Positions 54,014-63,293 are shown, counted from the stretch's first letter. The stretch: DNA of 64,000 nucleotides from Flavobacterium sp. IMCC34852 (GCF_030643905.1 NZ_CP121446.1:496001-560000); one strand, 5' to 3'. The notes: a model not told the origin generated them from the letters alone. Made by a program: numbers and translations.

Positions 54014-54379
54014 ATGGAAGCAATTTTAAATTACCTTTTGGAGAGAACATTAAGTATTCCTTTTTTAACAGGAGTCATTTTTGTAGTAATGGCATTAATA
54101 ACTTTGGGATTTCCACCCAAGAAAATTAATTATTTATATGGTTACAGAACCAGAGCATCAATGAAAAACCAACAAGTTTGGGATTTTTCCCAACGTTATT
54201 CGAGCCTTAAAATGTTGCAGATCGGTTTGGTTTTAGTGGCAGCTTCCTTTGTAAACGTGTTTTTAAATCTAAGTGATGGTTTGCAAGTCAGCTTGGGTTC
54301 GTCATTGCTGATTATTGCTTGTGCCTATTTATTCTTTACCACAGAAAGAGCAATTAGAAAAAATTTCCCAAACAATTAA
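54014..54379 (+). CDS. SdpI-family membrane protein
   Basis: 121 residues, three membrane helices (about 15-33, 70-88 and 93-110). The loop Y-G-Y-R-T-R-A-S-M-K-N-Q-Q-V-W-D-F-S-Q is the SdpI signature. In Bacillus SdpI gives immunity to the SdpC toxin; here no such toxin is seen, and the role is probably general. Confidence 0.85.
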   Translation: MEAILNYLLERTLSIPFLTGVIFVVMALITLGFPPKKINYLYGYRTRASMKNQQVWDFSQRYSSLKMLQIGLVLVAASFVNVFLNLSDGLQVSLGSSLLIIACAYLFFTTERAIRKNFPNN

Positions 54380-54381
54380 CA

Positions 54382-55878
54382 ATGTCTATTAAATCTTTCG
54401 CCGCCAAATTATTTGCCAAAAGCATTCATCAAAAAGTCCAATCTTGGGCCTCAAAACCCGTGGAAACCCAAGAAAAAGTTTTCCGTGACTTGATGGAACA
54501 AGCTAAACACACTCAGTTTGGCAAAGACCACGATTTTGCCGGCATCAAAACCTTTGAAGACTTTGCCGCTAAAGTGCCAATTAGAGATTACGAGCAACTC
54601 AAAAATTACGTTGACCTCGTAGTCAAAGGGGAAGAAGATATTTTATGGAAAGGCAAACCGATTTATTTTGCCAAAACTTCAGGAACTACTTCGGGGGCGA
54701 AATATATTCCGTTGACTAAGGAATCGATGCCGTTTCATATCGAAGCCGCGAGAAACGCCATTTTAAGTTATATCCACGAAACCGGGAAAGCCGATTTTGT
54801 CGACGGCAAAATGATTTTCCTCCAAGGCAGTCCGATTTTAGAAGAAAAAAACGGTATCAAACTAGGCCGACTTTCAGGGATAGTAGCACATTTTGTTCCG
54901 AAATATTTGCAAAAAAACCGCATGCCGAGTTGGGAAACCAATTGTATCGAAGATTGGGAAACCAAAGTAGATGCCATAGTCGAAGAAACATTCAACGAAA
55001 ATATGACTGTCATTTCCGGTATTCCGTCTTGGGTGCAAATGTATTTTGAAAAACTGCAGCAAAAAGGAGGAAAACCGGTAGGCGAGATATTCAAAAACTT
55101 CAATTTATTTATTTACGGCGGTGTCAATTATGAACCTTATCGCGCCAAATTTGAAAATCTTATCGGTCGAAAAGTAGATTCAATAGAGTTGTTTCCGGCT
55201 TCCGAAGGCTTTTTTGCATACCAAGATTCGCAAACTGAAAAAGGAATGTTATTGCTTTTGAACTCAGGAATTTTCTACGAATTTGTCAAAGCCGATGAGT
55301 TTTTTACCGAGAAACCAAAACGATATACTATTGGCGAAGTGGAATTGGAAACCAATTACGTTTTAATCATCTCCACCAACGCCGGCCTTTGGGCATACAA
55401 CATTGGCGATACCGTTCAGTTCACCAGTTTGAAACCATATCGCGTTATTGTTTCCGGAAGGATTAAACATTACATTTCGGCCTTTGGTGAACATGTAATC
55501 GGGAAAGAAGTTGAAAGCGCTTTACAACAAGCCATGCAAGGAACCAATGTTCGGGTGAATGAGTTTACCGTAGCGCCGCAAATCACGCCAAACGAAGGAT
55601 TGCCTTATCACGAATGGCTGATTGAATTTGATTCCGATTCCTCGGGAGAACCGGAAAATTTGGAAGCGTTCGCGCTCAAAATCGACCAAGCCATGCGCCA
55701 ACAAAACACTTATTACGACGATTTAATTGTGGGCAAGGTGTTGCGAACTGTAGTCATCACTAAAGTCGCCAAAAACGGTTTCCAAGACTATATGAAATCC
55801 ATCGGCAAACTCGGTGGACAAAACAAGTTGCCAAGATTGTCAAACGACCGAAAGATTGCAGATTTTTTTAAAGATTAG
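54382..55878 (+). CDS. GH3-family acyl-adenylate enzyme
   Basis: 498 residues, full-length GH3 fold. Seen: F-G-K-D-H-D-F, the nucleotide loop F-A-K-T-S-G-T-T-S-G-A-K-Y-I-P, N-L-F-I-Y-G-G-V-N-Y-E-P-Y, Y-N-I-G-D-T-V-Q-F and the C-terminal G-E-H-V-I-G-K-E-V-E. Plant GH3 enzymes join amino acids to hormones; bacterial members are poorly known. Two bases after the SdpI gene. Confidence 0.88.
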   Translation: MSIKSFAAKLFAKSIHQKVQSWASKPVETQEKVFRDLMEQAKHTQFGKDHDFAGIKTFEDFAAKVPIRDYEQLKNYVDLVVKGEEDILWKGKPIYFAKTSGTTSGAKYIPLTKESMPFHIEAARNAILSYIHETGKADFVDGKMIFLQGSPILEEKNGIKLGRLSGIVAHFVPKYLQKNRMPSWETNCIEDWETKVDAIVEETFNENMTVISGIPSWVQMYFEKLQQKGGKPVGEIFKNFNLFIYGGVNYEPYRAKFENLIGRKVDSIELFPASEGFFAYQDSQTEKGMLLLLNSGIFYEFVKADEFFTEKPKRYTIGEVELETNYVLIISTNAGLWAYNIGDTVQFTSLKPYRVIVSGRIKHYISAFGEHVIGKEVESALQQAMQGTNVRVNEFTVAPQITPNEGLPYHEWLIEFDSDSSGEPENLEAFALKIDQAMRQQNTYYDDLIVGKVLRTVVITKVAKNGFQDYMKSIGKLGGQNKLPRLSNDRKIADFFKD

Positions 55879-55976
55879 GAGCGAATCGCTTGGGCATTTT
55901 TGTAATCGTAATTCCTGCTGCCGAAACTCGCTGCAACAGTGTTACGAGCTCAAACAATTTCGGCATCAGGGCTAAA
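55877..55976 (+). repeat. Degenerate flavobacterial interspersed element
   Basis: Starts TAGGAGCGAATCGC and ends CGGCATCAGGGCTAAA, with CTCGCTGCAACAG inside. The ends resemble the element at 3906-3980 (CGCTG..., TCC/AGGGCTAAA). No coding sequence. It fills the gap between the GH3 and CarboxypepD-like genes. Confidence 0.45.
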
Positions 55977-55991
55977 CAGTAAACTAACGGC

Positions 55992-56867
55992 ATGAAAGTA
56001 ACATTCATTATAACCTTCTTTTTTCTAAAAATAGTACTGGTTTCAGGACAAGTCAAAGGCGTAGTCAAAGACAGTCTTACAGGCCAACCGATTTCCTATG
56101 TCAATATTTGGGTCGAAAATGAAAATAGCGCCACGACTTCTGAAGAAGACGGGACTTTTTCTATAGCGGTCGGACATGATAAAAATCTTATTTTTTCGGC
56201 TTTGGGTTACGAAAAAAAAATACTCAAAGCCAATCAAACCGCTGAGGTTTTTTTGAGCTCAAAGGCTTTTGATTTAGAGGAAGTGATAATTTCCAACAGT
56301 ATCGGAACCAAGCAAATTACTATTGGTTTAACCGAAAACACTGTTGCCCAAGCGTTTGATAACGGACCGAGAATGGACGTTAAATATTTCCCCAACAAAC
56401 CGGATTATAAGAAAACAAAATACCTTAAAAAGGTCATACTTTACACCGACAGCCGGATAGAAGACGCAACCGTAAAACTTCGATTTTTTAAAGCAGAGGC
56501 CAATGGCTTTCCCGGGGAAGAAATGCTCCAAAAAGATTTAATCGTTTCGGTCAAAACCGGAACAAAACTCAACAAAATTGACTTGTCAGAGTTTAATTTA
56601 AGCATGCCTAAAAATGGTTTATTTGTGGGTTTTGAAAAATTAATGATAGAAAAAAACAAGAAGGAAAAAACCGTTATAAATCAGAATACCCAAACCGCGC
56701 AAGTTCAAAAAATTTATTACCCTTTAATCCTATACAACTATGTTGAAAGAGAGGCTTTATTCACTTTTTCGGGCGGAAAATGGCACAAACAAGAGTCAGT
56801 TTCTAACGGAAAAACCGAGAAAGTCAAGGGCTACGAACCCGCAATCAACCTAATACTGACCAACTAA
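55992..56867 (+). CDS. Secreted CarboxypepD-like regulatory-domain protein
   Basis: 291 residues. Signal peptide (K-V-T-F-I-I-T-F-F-F-L-K-I-V-L-V-S-G-Q), then a prealbumin-like domain (residues about 20-100): V-K-G-V-V-K-D-S-L-T-G-Q-P-I-S-Y-V-N-I-W-V ... T-S-E-E-D-G-T-F. The remaining 190 residues, beta-rich, have no name I know but occur with this domain in other flavobacterial surface proteins. No TonB plug or barrel is present. Confidence 0.82.
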   Translation: MKVTFIITFFFLKIVLVSGQVKGVVKDSLTGQPISYVNIWVENENSATTSEEDGTFSIAVGHDKNLIFSALGYEKKILKANQTAEVFLSSKAFDLEEVIISNSIGTKQITIGLTENTVAQAFDNGPRMDVKYFPNKPDYKKTKYLKKVILYTDSRIEDATVKLRFFKAEANGFPGEEMLQKDLIVSVKTGTKLNKIDLSEFNLSMPKNGLFVGFEKLMIEKNKKEKTVINQNTQTAQVQKIYYPLILYNYVEREALFTFSGGKWHKQESVSNGKTEKVKGYEPAINLILTN

Positions 56868-56880
56868 ACGACAAAAAACC

Positions 56881-56888
56881 TATATTTG
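56881..56888 (+). promoter_or_regulatory. Putative -7 box of the DUF6909 gene
   Basis: TATATTTG, 21 bases upstream of ATG 56910. A longer frame would start inside this box, so 56910 is preferred. Confidence 0.55.
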
Positions 56889-56909
56889 CAGGTTAGTAAA
56901 AATAATTTA

Positions 56910-58601
56910 ATGAAAGAAATTAAAAACATTTCGCGCTCCAGAGCGCAAGAATCGTCGGCAGCTATCGAACGATTGTACATTACCATGAGACATTTATTCA
57001 ACAGAGGTTTTTACAAACCCATGGGTGTTTCAGGAGAAACTTTAAGAGAAGCTTTATTGTCTCTAAGACCGGAAATTTATGGCAGCATCGCCGAAGAAAA
57101 AGTAGAACTCAACGGTTTGCTTTATGTAATTGAAAGACTTCCGGTAGGCATTGAAGAATGTCGTTTTATCAACCTAACTTCAGATGAAGGCTATTCAAAA
57201 TCACACTTTCAAGCGATAGTTCCACCCAAGAGAAGAAGAAACTGTTATCGCATAGATGAAGAACAAATGAACGTGGAAATTACCCGTGGACGCTCAGACA
57301 TTTATGATATTTTAACGCATTTGACCTTTATTTTTATCGAATCACACAAAATCAAAGACCGCGTTTTGTTAGATGAAGCCAATGTAGAATTGACCCGAGA
57401 TTGGCAAAAATTAGAGCAAGCGGTTTTACAAAATAAAAAATTCACACAGTCAGAAAAGGAAGTGGCGATATCACATGCCGCTAATGTTTTGGGCAGAAGT
57501 TTTTCGGAAGTCTTAGACATTTATGATGCTTTTGGCACCAAAGAAAAACCGGACAGATTTTTACACGTCATTTATTGGTTAGGCAAATTAGCCATCGAGG
57601 AAATTGTTGACAACAATAAAAGAACCATTACTTTCAGTCCGATTTTAAGAGAAAGATTAGGTCACCATATACATGGTGAAATTTGGGCCACCACCATCAA
57701 AGAAACTTTAAAAGCCAATAATTTATTAGAAAGACCGATTCATATCATCAGTGCCAACATGCACAGTGTGATGAATTCTATTTTTGCTACTACGGTTTTG
57801 AAAACCAAGTTCAAAGACAAATCGGATTTCTTTATTTATGAAGAATTGAGCAAATCCGGCGCTGATTCGGTTAGAAATAAAGTAGAAGAATTCGCTCTGA
57901 AACACGGAATGATTTCGTTGCCCGACCAATCAGGAACAAACATCGATGTCCAGATTTTTGATACGGCCAAAATAGACTGGGCTAAATCAAGTTTTCCGAA
58001 AGCAAAAATCGGGAAAGAAAGTCCGGTACTTATCGTCATGGATTATGCTTTTGGCGAACAAGCCTTTGAAACCATAGACGAGTTATTAAAACCTTATAAA
58101 GAAGGAAAAAATAAAACCTTCCTAAAAGTAGAATCAGTATCTATTATGGGTAAAGCCGGAATTTTGGAAGGCGGAAAAGGCGATATTATGATTCCGTCAG
58201 CACACATCAATGAAGGCACAGCAGACAATTATCCTTTTGAAAATGAATTGACCGCCAAGATGTTTGACGGAAATGATATTCCGGTTTATTCGGGACCAAT
58301 GGTAACCGTATTGGGAACATCGCTTCAGAACAAAGATTTATTAAAATTCTTTCATGAATCCACTTGGGAAGTTATAGGGTTGGAGATGGAAGGCGCATAT
58401 TATCAAAAAGCGATACAATCGGCTTCTAAAATCAGAAAGAGCATTCACCCGAATGTAAAAGTACGATATGCTTATTATGCGTCAGATAATCCTTTGGAAA
58501 CCGGAAGCACATTGGCCTCAGGGGGTTTGGGTACCACAGGAGTAAAGCCAACCTATTTGATTACCATTAAAATATTAGAACAAATTTTTAACGTTAAATA
58601 A
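56910..58601 (+). CDS. DUF6909 protein with nucleoside-phosphorylase-like C-terminus
   Basis: 563 residues, cytosolic. N-terminal part (about 1-280) is helical and carries R-L-Y-I-T-M-R-H-L-F-N-R-G-F-Y-K-P and R-R-R-N-C-Y-R-I-D, features of DUF6909 as I know it. The C-terminal part (about 290-563) holds M-G-K-A-G-I-L-E-G-G-K-G-D-I-M-I-P, V-I-G-L-E-M-E-G-A (490-496) and R-Y-A-Y-Y-A-S-D-N-P, which resemble the G-x-x-G, MEG and SD-N motifs of purine nucleoside phosphorylases. Activity is not known. It precedes the O-antigen genes by six bases. Confidence 0.78.
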   Translation: MKEIKNISRSRAQESSAAIERLYITMRHLFNRGFYKPMGVSGETLREALLSLRPEIYGSIAEEKVELNGLLYVIERLPVGIEECRFINLTSDEGYSKSHFQAIVPPKRRRNCYRIDEEQMNVEITRGRSDIYDILTHLTFIFIESHKIKDRVLLDEANVELTRDWQKLEQAVLQNKKFTQSEKEVAISHAANVLGRSFSEVLDIYDAFGTKEKPDRFLHVIYWLGKLAIEEIVDNNKRTITFSPILRERLGHHIHGEIWATTIKETLKANNLLERPIHIISANMHSVMNSIFATTVLKTKFKDKSDFFIYEELSKSGADSVRNKVEEFALKHGMISLPDQSGTNIDVQIFDTAKIDWAKSSFPKAKIGKESPVLIVMDYAFGEQAFETIDELLKPYKEGKNKTFLKVESVSIMGKAGILEGGKGDIMIPSAHINEGTADNYPFENELTAKMFDGNDIPVYSGPMVTVLGTSLQNKDLLKFFHESTWEVIGLEMEGAYYQKAIQSASKIRKSIHPNVKVRYAYYASDNPLETGSTLASGGLGTTGVKPTYLITIKILEQIFNVK

Positions 58602-58607
58602 ATTTTT

Positions 58608-59615
58608 ATGAGCGCAACACCTCAGGATTTTGATAAGCAGGATATTGATTTATCACAGATTTCTAAGAAAATAGGCAGTTTTTTCGATAATATTTCGACA
58701 ACCATTTTCAAAGGGATTTTATTTGTTAAAAAAAGACGAATCATTTTTACAGTATTGTTTGTGATTGGAGCAGGCTTAGGATATTTCATGGACATTTCCG
58801 GAAAGATCTATGAAAACAAAATCATAGTTTCTCCTAATTTTGGCAGTGTTGATTACCTGTACACTAAAGTTGATTTACTGCAATCAAAAATACGTGAACG
58901 GGATACACTGTTTCTAAAATCTATAGGGGTTAAAAAGCCAAGTTCAATTTTACAAATTGAAGTTGAGCCTGTAATTGACCTCTATAATTTTGTATCCAGT
59001 AACACAACCCATTTGAATAATGCTCAAAACACACAGAATTTCGAATTGATTAAGTTATTATCTGAAGATGGAGATGTCAACAAAGTGATTAGTGACGAGG
59101 TGACCAGTAAAAATTATGGTCGTCATACTATCAGCATCACAACAAAGGATTTGATTTCCAACAAAGGCACAGTAGATCCGATTCTTAAGTATTTGAATCA
59201 AAATGAATTTTATCAAAATATCCAAAAAACATTTATCAGTAATATCAAATCTAAGATGAAGCAGAATATGGGTGTCATCAATCAGATAGATACCTTGCTG
59301 GGGCAGTTTTCTTCAGCAACATCAAACAGTCAAAAGAGTGATAAGTTAGTTTATTACAATGAGAACACACAATTAAACGATATTATTCAAACCAAGAATA
59401 ACTTGATGGCAGAAATAGGAGCTCAAAAAATGGATTTAGTTAGTTTTGATTCGGTAATTAAGGAAAACAGTAGTGTCTTGAATGTTGTAAACAAAAAAGG
59501 GCTTAACAATAAAATGAAATTTATCCTTCCGATGTTTTTTATTTTTGTTTTTATTGGATTGACTTTGTTTAGAAGTTTTTACAAAAATCAAGCGGCAAAA
59601 TTGTCTGCAAAATAA
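58608..59615 (+). CDS. Wzz-like chain-length/polysaccharide co-polymerase protein
   Basis: 335 residues. Two membrane helices, one at about 47-62 and one at about 303-322, enclose a large periplasmic part with predicted coiled coil: the Wzz topology. A proline-rich motif near the second helix, typical of Wzz, is not evident. It opens the sugar-nucleotide gene run (rfbA six bases later), so a role in O-antigen length control or export is likely from context. Confidence 0.7.
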   Translation: MSATPQDFDKQDIDLSQISKKIGSFFDNISTTIFKGILFVKKRRIIFTVLFVIGAGLGYFMDISGKIYENKIIVSPNFGSVDYLYTKVDLLQSKIRERDTLFLKSIGVKKPSSILQIEVEPVIDLYNFVSSNTTHLNNAQNTQNFELIKLLSEDGDVNKVISDEVTSKNYGRHTISITTKDLISNKGTVDPILKYLNQNEFYQNIQKTFISNIKSKMKQNMGVINQIDTLLGQFSSATSNSQKSDKLVYYNENTQLNDIIQTKNNLMAEIGAQKMDLVSFDSVIKENSSVLNVVNKKGLNNKMKFILPMFFIFVFIGLTLFRSFYKNQAAKLSAK

Positions 59616-59621
59616 AGTATT

Positions 59622-60479
59622 ATGAAAGGCATCATTCTAGCCGGCGGCTCCGGAACCAGACTTCATCCGCTAACGTTGGCTGTCAGCAAGCAACTAATGC
59701 CCATTTATGACAAACCGATGATTTATTATCCTTTGTCAACCTTAATATGGTCGGGAATACGAGAAATATTAATTATTTCAACCCCTAATGATTTGCCGCT
59801 TTTTAAACAATTACTGGGAGATGGTTCGAGTTTGGGATGTCGATTTGAGTATGCGGTTCAGGAAGCGCCCAATGGTTTAGCAGAAGCCTTTATAATCGGT
59901 AAAGAATTTATCGGAAAAGATAAAGTAGCGTTGGTTTTAGGGGACAATATATTTTACGGTACCGGACTTTCCGAACTGCTTTTGGCCAATAACAATCCCG
60001 ATGGCGGAATTATTTATGCTTATCACGTGCAAGATCCGGAGCGCTATGGTGTAGTTGATTTTGATGGAGATGGCAACGTTTTATCTATTGAAGAAAAACC
60101 TGAGCAGCCCAAATCAAATTATGCCGTTCCCGGCATTTATTTTTACGATAATGACGTTATTGAAATTGCCTCCAATATCAAACCTAGTCACCGTGGTGAA
60201 TTAGAAATAACCGATATCAATAAAGAGTACCTAAACAGAGGAAAACTCAAAGTAAGCATACTCGACAGAGGAACGGCTTGGTTAGATACAGGAACGTTCA
60301 ATTCTTTGATGCAAGCCAGTCAATTTGTTCAAGTTATAGAAGAACGACAAGGATTAAAAATCGGAGCCATTGAAGAAGCGGCTTATCGAATGGGCTTCAT
60401 CAATGCAGAACAGTTAAAAAAATTAGCCCAACCGTTATTAAAAAGTGGTTACGGCAATCATTTGTTAAGTTTGATTTAA
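59622..60479 (+). CDS. rfbA: Glucose-1-phosphate thymidylyltransferase
   Basis: 285 residues. Nucleotidyltransferase start [17 protein letters not shown], then [19 protein letters not shown], and W-L-D-T-G-T at the C-terminal side. Makes dTDP-glucose, first step to dTDP-L-rhamnose. Directly followed by rfbC with no gap. Confidence 0.96.
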   Translation: MKGIILAGGSGTRLHPLTLAVSKQLMPIYDKPMIYYPLSTLIWSGIREILIISTPNDLPLFKQLLGDGSSLGCRFEYAVQEAPNGLAEAFIIGKEFIGKDKVALVLGDNIFYGTGLSELLLANNNPDGGIIYAYHVQDPERYGVVDFDGDGNVLSIEEKPEQPKSNYAVPGIYFYDNDVIEIASNIKPSHRGELEITDINKEYLNRGKLKVSILDRGTAWLDTGTFNSLMQASQFVQVIEERQGLKIGAIEEAAYRMGFINAEQLKKLAQPLLKSGYGNHLLSLI

Positions 60480-61031
60480 ATGAATTTTATTCCCACAAAA
60501 CTTGAAGGATGTTTCATTATTGAGCCTAAAATAATTCTCGATGAAAGAGGTTATTTTATGGAAAGTTTTAATGAAAAAACCTTTCAAAATGGTGTCGGAC
60601 AGGAAGTTCATTTTGTGCAAGACAACCAATCTTATTCTTCCAAAGGGGTTTTACGCGGCTTACATTACCAGACCGGAGTTCATGCTCAAGCCAAACTTTT
60701 AAGGGTTTTGCAAGGTGAAGTACTGGATGTAGCAGTCGATTTAAGGTCTAATTCTCCTACTTACGGTCAGTATGAGTCGGTGATTTTAAGCGGAGAAAAC
60801 CAAAGACAGTTTTTTGTGCCGAGAGGTTTTGCTCACGGATTTTTAGTAACCAGCAATACGGCTGTGTTTTTTTATAAATGTGATAATTTTTACAACAAAG
60901 AAAGTGAAGCCGGAGTGATTTATAATGATAAAACCATCAATATAGATTGGGGTTTTCCTGTTGAAAATTTAATCATTTCTGAAAAAGACAGAATCCAACC
61001 CGCGTTGGAAAACGCCAAAGCAGTATGGTAG
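60480..61031 (+). CDS. rfbC: dTDP-4-dehydrorhamnose 3,5-epimerase
   Basis: 183 residues, cupin fold. Seen: D-E-R-G-Y-F-M-E-S-F, Q-D-N-Q-S-Y-S, catalytic His in L-R-G-L-H-Y-Q, V-A-V-D-L-R, and P-R-G-F-A-H-G-F. Third step to dTDP-L-rhamnose. Overlaps rfbD by seven bases. Confidence 0.95.
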   Translation: MNFIPTKLEGCFIIEPKIILDERGYFMESFNEKTFQNGVGQEVHFVQDNQSYSSKGVLRGLHYQTGVHAQAKLLRVLQGEVLDVAVDLRSNSPTYGQYESVILSGENQRQFFVPRGFAHGFLVTSNTAVFFYKCDNFYNKESEAGVIYNDKTINIDWGFPVENLIISEKDRIQPALENAKAVW

Positions 61032-61879
61032 TTTTAGTTACAGGAGCCGGCGGTCAATTGGGTCTTAGTTTGCAATTTATTGCGTCAAATTATCCTGAAA
61101 TCCAGTTTGTTTTTTGTTCTTCTGCGGTATTAGATATTTCAAATTCTGAGCGGTGCCAACAAGTTTTTGCTCAACACCAACCGGATTATTGCATTAACGC
61201 GGCGGCTTATACAGCAGTTGATAAAGCCGAAAGTGAACCTGAAAAGGCGCATTTGATTAATGTTACAGGGGCTCAAAATTTAGCGAAGCTTTGTAAGGCT
61301 TTCAACGTTGTTTTGCTTCATGTTTCCACCGATTTTGTTTTTGACGGTAGTAAAAAATCGCCCTATACCGAAGAAGATGTGCCCAATCCTACAAACGTTT
61401 ACGGACAAACCAAATTAAAAGGTGAAATAGCGATTCAAGAAGTCTGGGAAAAAAACTTTATCGTGAGAACTTCTTGGGTTTATTCTCCGTTTGGGCATAA
61501 TTTTATGAAAACGATGTTGCGATTGGCATCGGAAAGAGATACTTTATCGGTAGTTGATGACCAAATTGGCTCACCAACCCATGCGGTTGATTTGGCGGAT
61601 GCTTTACTTCAAATTATTTTAACCAACAACCAACAACCGACAACCAACAATTTTGGCATATATAACTACAGTAGTGAAGGACAATGTAGTTGGTACGATT
61701 TTGCCGGAGAGATATTCAGAGTTAACCATATTTCAATTAATCTTCAACCTATTTGTTCTTCAGATTTTCCCACACCGGCCAAAAGACCTCAATACAGTGT
61801 TTTGGATAAAAGCAAAATCAAGAATGTGTTCGGGTTGTCAATAAAAAATTGGGAAGAGAGTTTAAAACCATTAAACTAA
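61025..61879 (+). CDS. rfbD: dTDP-4-dehydrorhamnose reductase
   Basis: 284 residues, SDR fold. V-L-V-T-G-A-G-G-Q-L-G at the N-terminus, S-T-D-F-V-F-D-G, and the catalytic Y-G-Q-T-K. A low-complexity insert N-N-Q-Q-P-T-T-N-N near residue 200 is encoded by an ACAACC repeat. Last step to dTDP-L-rhamnose; the missing rfbB (4,6-dehydratase) must lie elsewhere. Its end overlaps the convergent O-antigen ligase gene by nine bases. Confidence 0.94.
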   Translation: MVVLVTGAGGQLGLSLQFIASNYPEIQFVFCSSAVLDISNSERCQQVFAQHQPDYCINAAAYTAVDKAESEPEKAHLINVTGAQNLAKLCKAFNVVLLHVSTDFVFDGSKKSPYTEEDVPNPTNVYGQTKLKGEIAIQEVWEKNFIVRTSWVYSPFGHNFMKTMLRLASERDTLSVVDDQIGSPTHAVDLADALLQIILTNNQQPTTNNFGIYNYSSEGQCSWYDFAGEIFRVNHISINLQPICSSDFPTPAKRPQYSVLDKSKIKNVFGLSIKNWEESLKPLN

Positions 61880-63154
61880 AGTTTTTTTAGGTTCGGTTTT
61901 GGTTTCAATTGATTGATTTTCTGAATATCGTATAAAACAAATTAAGAGTAAATTGAAGTATAAAATACCGTAATGACGGTATAAATAGTCTTCAATAAAC
62001 CAAATCATGACCACATTGAAAAGGAACACTTTGAATAAGAAATTGCCCGATTTTAAAGCAATTCTTAGAATCTTGAATAGATAAAGCAAAAATAAAGCAA
62101 GACCAAATATACCGCTAGACAACAAAATGTAAAAGAAATAATTATGCGTCATGTAGTTATGATTCTCATAAAAACTGGAGTCATAGTTTGAGTGGTAACA
62201 AGCATTTAGTTCGGCTTGAAGATTTTCAAAACCGACACCAAACAAAAAATGTTCTTTCGAAATGGCTACAGAGCAGTCAAAAATGGCTCTTCGAATATTG
62301 GTAGAATCATAAGAAACATCCTTAGGCTTCACATTAAAACTCTGCACAAGTTCAAAAAAACGATGTTTAATTCCCGGAGTTAGCAGGGCAAGTGTAGCAA
62401 TTAAACCAACAATACTCAAGGATAAAACAATTCTTTGTTGCAACTTCAGTTTGCTTCTTAAAAAAACCATCAAAATCAAGGTTGTCATGAGTAATAGTAT
62501 ATTAAGCCTCGTCAACAAGAGAAAAGAAATAATTATAAAGCTAATCACGAATACCAATTCATTGTATTTTTTTTGCTTCAGAACCAAATCAAACGAATGA
62601 GCTGCTCCAAAAACAAGAAGAGTGGTATAATAAGTGGGATGTATTACAAAGAGGTCAAATTGATAATAAACATAAGTTCTAAAGCTAGAAATATGCTGAA
62701 AGACAATGAAAAATTCTTCGATGGAATTATTATAAAAAAAAGAAAATAAGTAGGTAATTGCAATTACCAAACAAGTTATTTTTAAAATAAACAGGTATCG
62801 ATCTAAATACTTTTTATTAAAAAATTGGGGTGGAATTAATGAAAAGAAAATGGGAATGATTACAAAGAAAAGAGCATGCTGTATATGTTTAATGCTGATA
62901 TTATAGTCACTGGAAAAAAAAATATTACAAAAAATAATCCAAAAAGGAATAGTAAGGAGCAATGTTTTGAAGTTCACAAAAGCAAAGTCTTTGGATGCAA
63001 TTTTGTAAACAATTGTATTAAGGCAAATTAGAATTACAATGAGACTGGACAGATTCTCTTTGAGAATTGGAAAAACAAATAAAAGTGAGAGTAAAACCGG
63101 AAACAGCTTTAATGTTATGTTAGTCGTTTTTAAGGAGAATGAGGAGTTGATCAT
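61871..63154 (-). CDS. O-antigen ligase-family membrane protein
   Basis: 427 residues with about ten to twelve membrane helices. The large periplasmic loop (about residues 275-345) with F-G-V-G-F-E-N-L and H-N-Y-M-T-H-N-Y-F is the Wzy_C/O-antigen ligase pattern (the conserved His in H-N). It either joins O-antigen to lipid A core or polymerises repeats; the two cannot be told apart by sequence. Confidence 0.85.
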   Translation of the reverse strand: MINSSFSLKTTNITLKLFPVLLSLLFVFPILKENLSSLIVILICLNTIVYKIASKDFAFVNFKTLLLTIPFWIIFCNIFFSSDYNISIKHIQHALFFVIIPIFFSLIPPQFFNKKYLDRYLFILKITCLVIAITYLFSFFYNNSIEEFFIVFQHISSFRTYVYYQFDLFVIHPTYYTTLLVFGAAHSFDLVLKQKKYNELVFVISFIIISFLLLTRLNILLLMTTLILMVFLRSKLKLQQRIVLSLSIVGLIATLALLTPGIKHRFFELVQSFNVKPKDVSYDSTNIRRAIFDCSVAISKEHFLFGVGFENLQAELNACYHSNYDSSFYENHNYMTHNYFFYILLSSGIFGLALFLLYLFKILRIALKSGNFLFKVFLFNVVMIWFIEDYLYRHYGILYFNLLLICFIRYSENQSIETKTEPKKTLV

Positions 63155-63266
63155 GAAAGGGAAGTTAAGAAGAGCTATTAAAACAATGGCCTTACCGAAT
63201 AGTCAAAAGACAGCAAAAGGATAACAAAATTTAAAAATCAAAGATATGACATAATATAAAATATGA

Positions 63267-63274
63267 TATATTTG
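63267..63274 (+). promoter_or_regulatory. Putative -7 box of the 174-residue lipoprotein gene
   Basis: TATATTTG, 19 bases upstream of the start; exact TAnnTTTG match in very AT-rich DNA. Confidence 0.5.
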
Positions 63275-63293
63275 CTTAATAAAATTTTGTCAT

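Noticed and set aside
54014..54379. SdpI gene as the immunity part of a toxin system
   Set aside because: No toxin or processing gene is nearby, and the neighbours are a wall peptidase and GH3.
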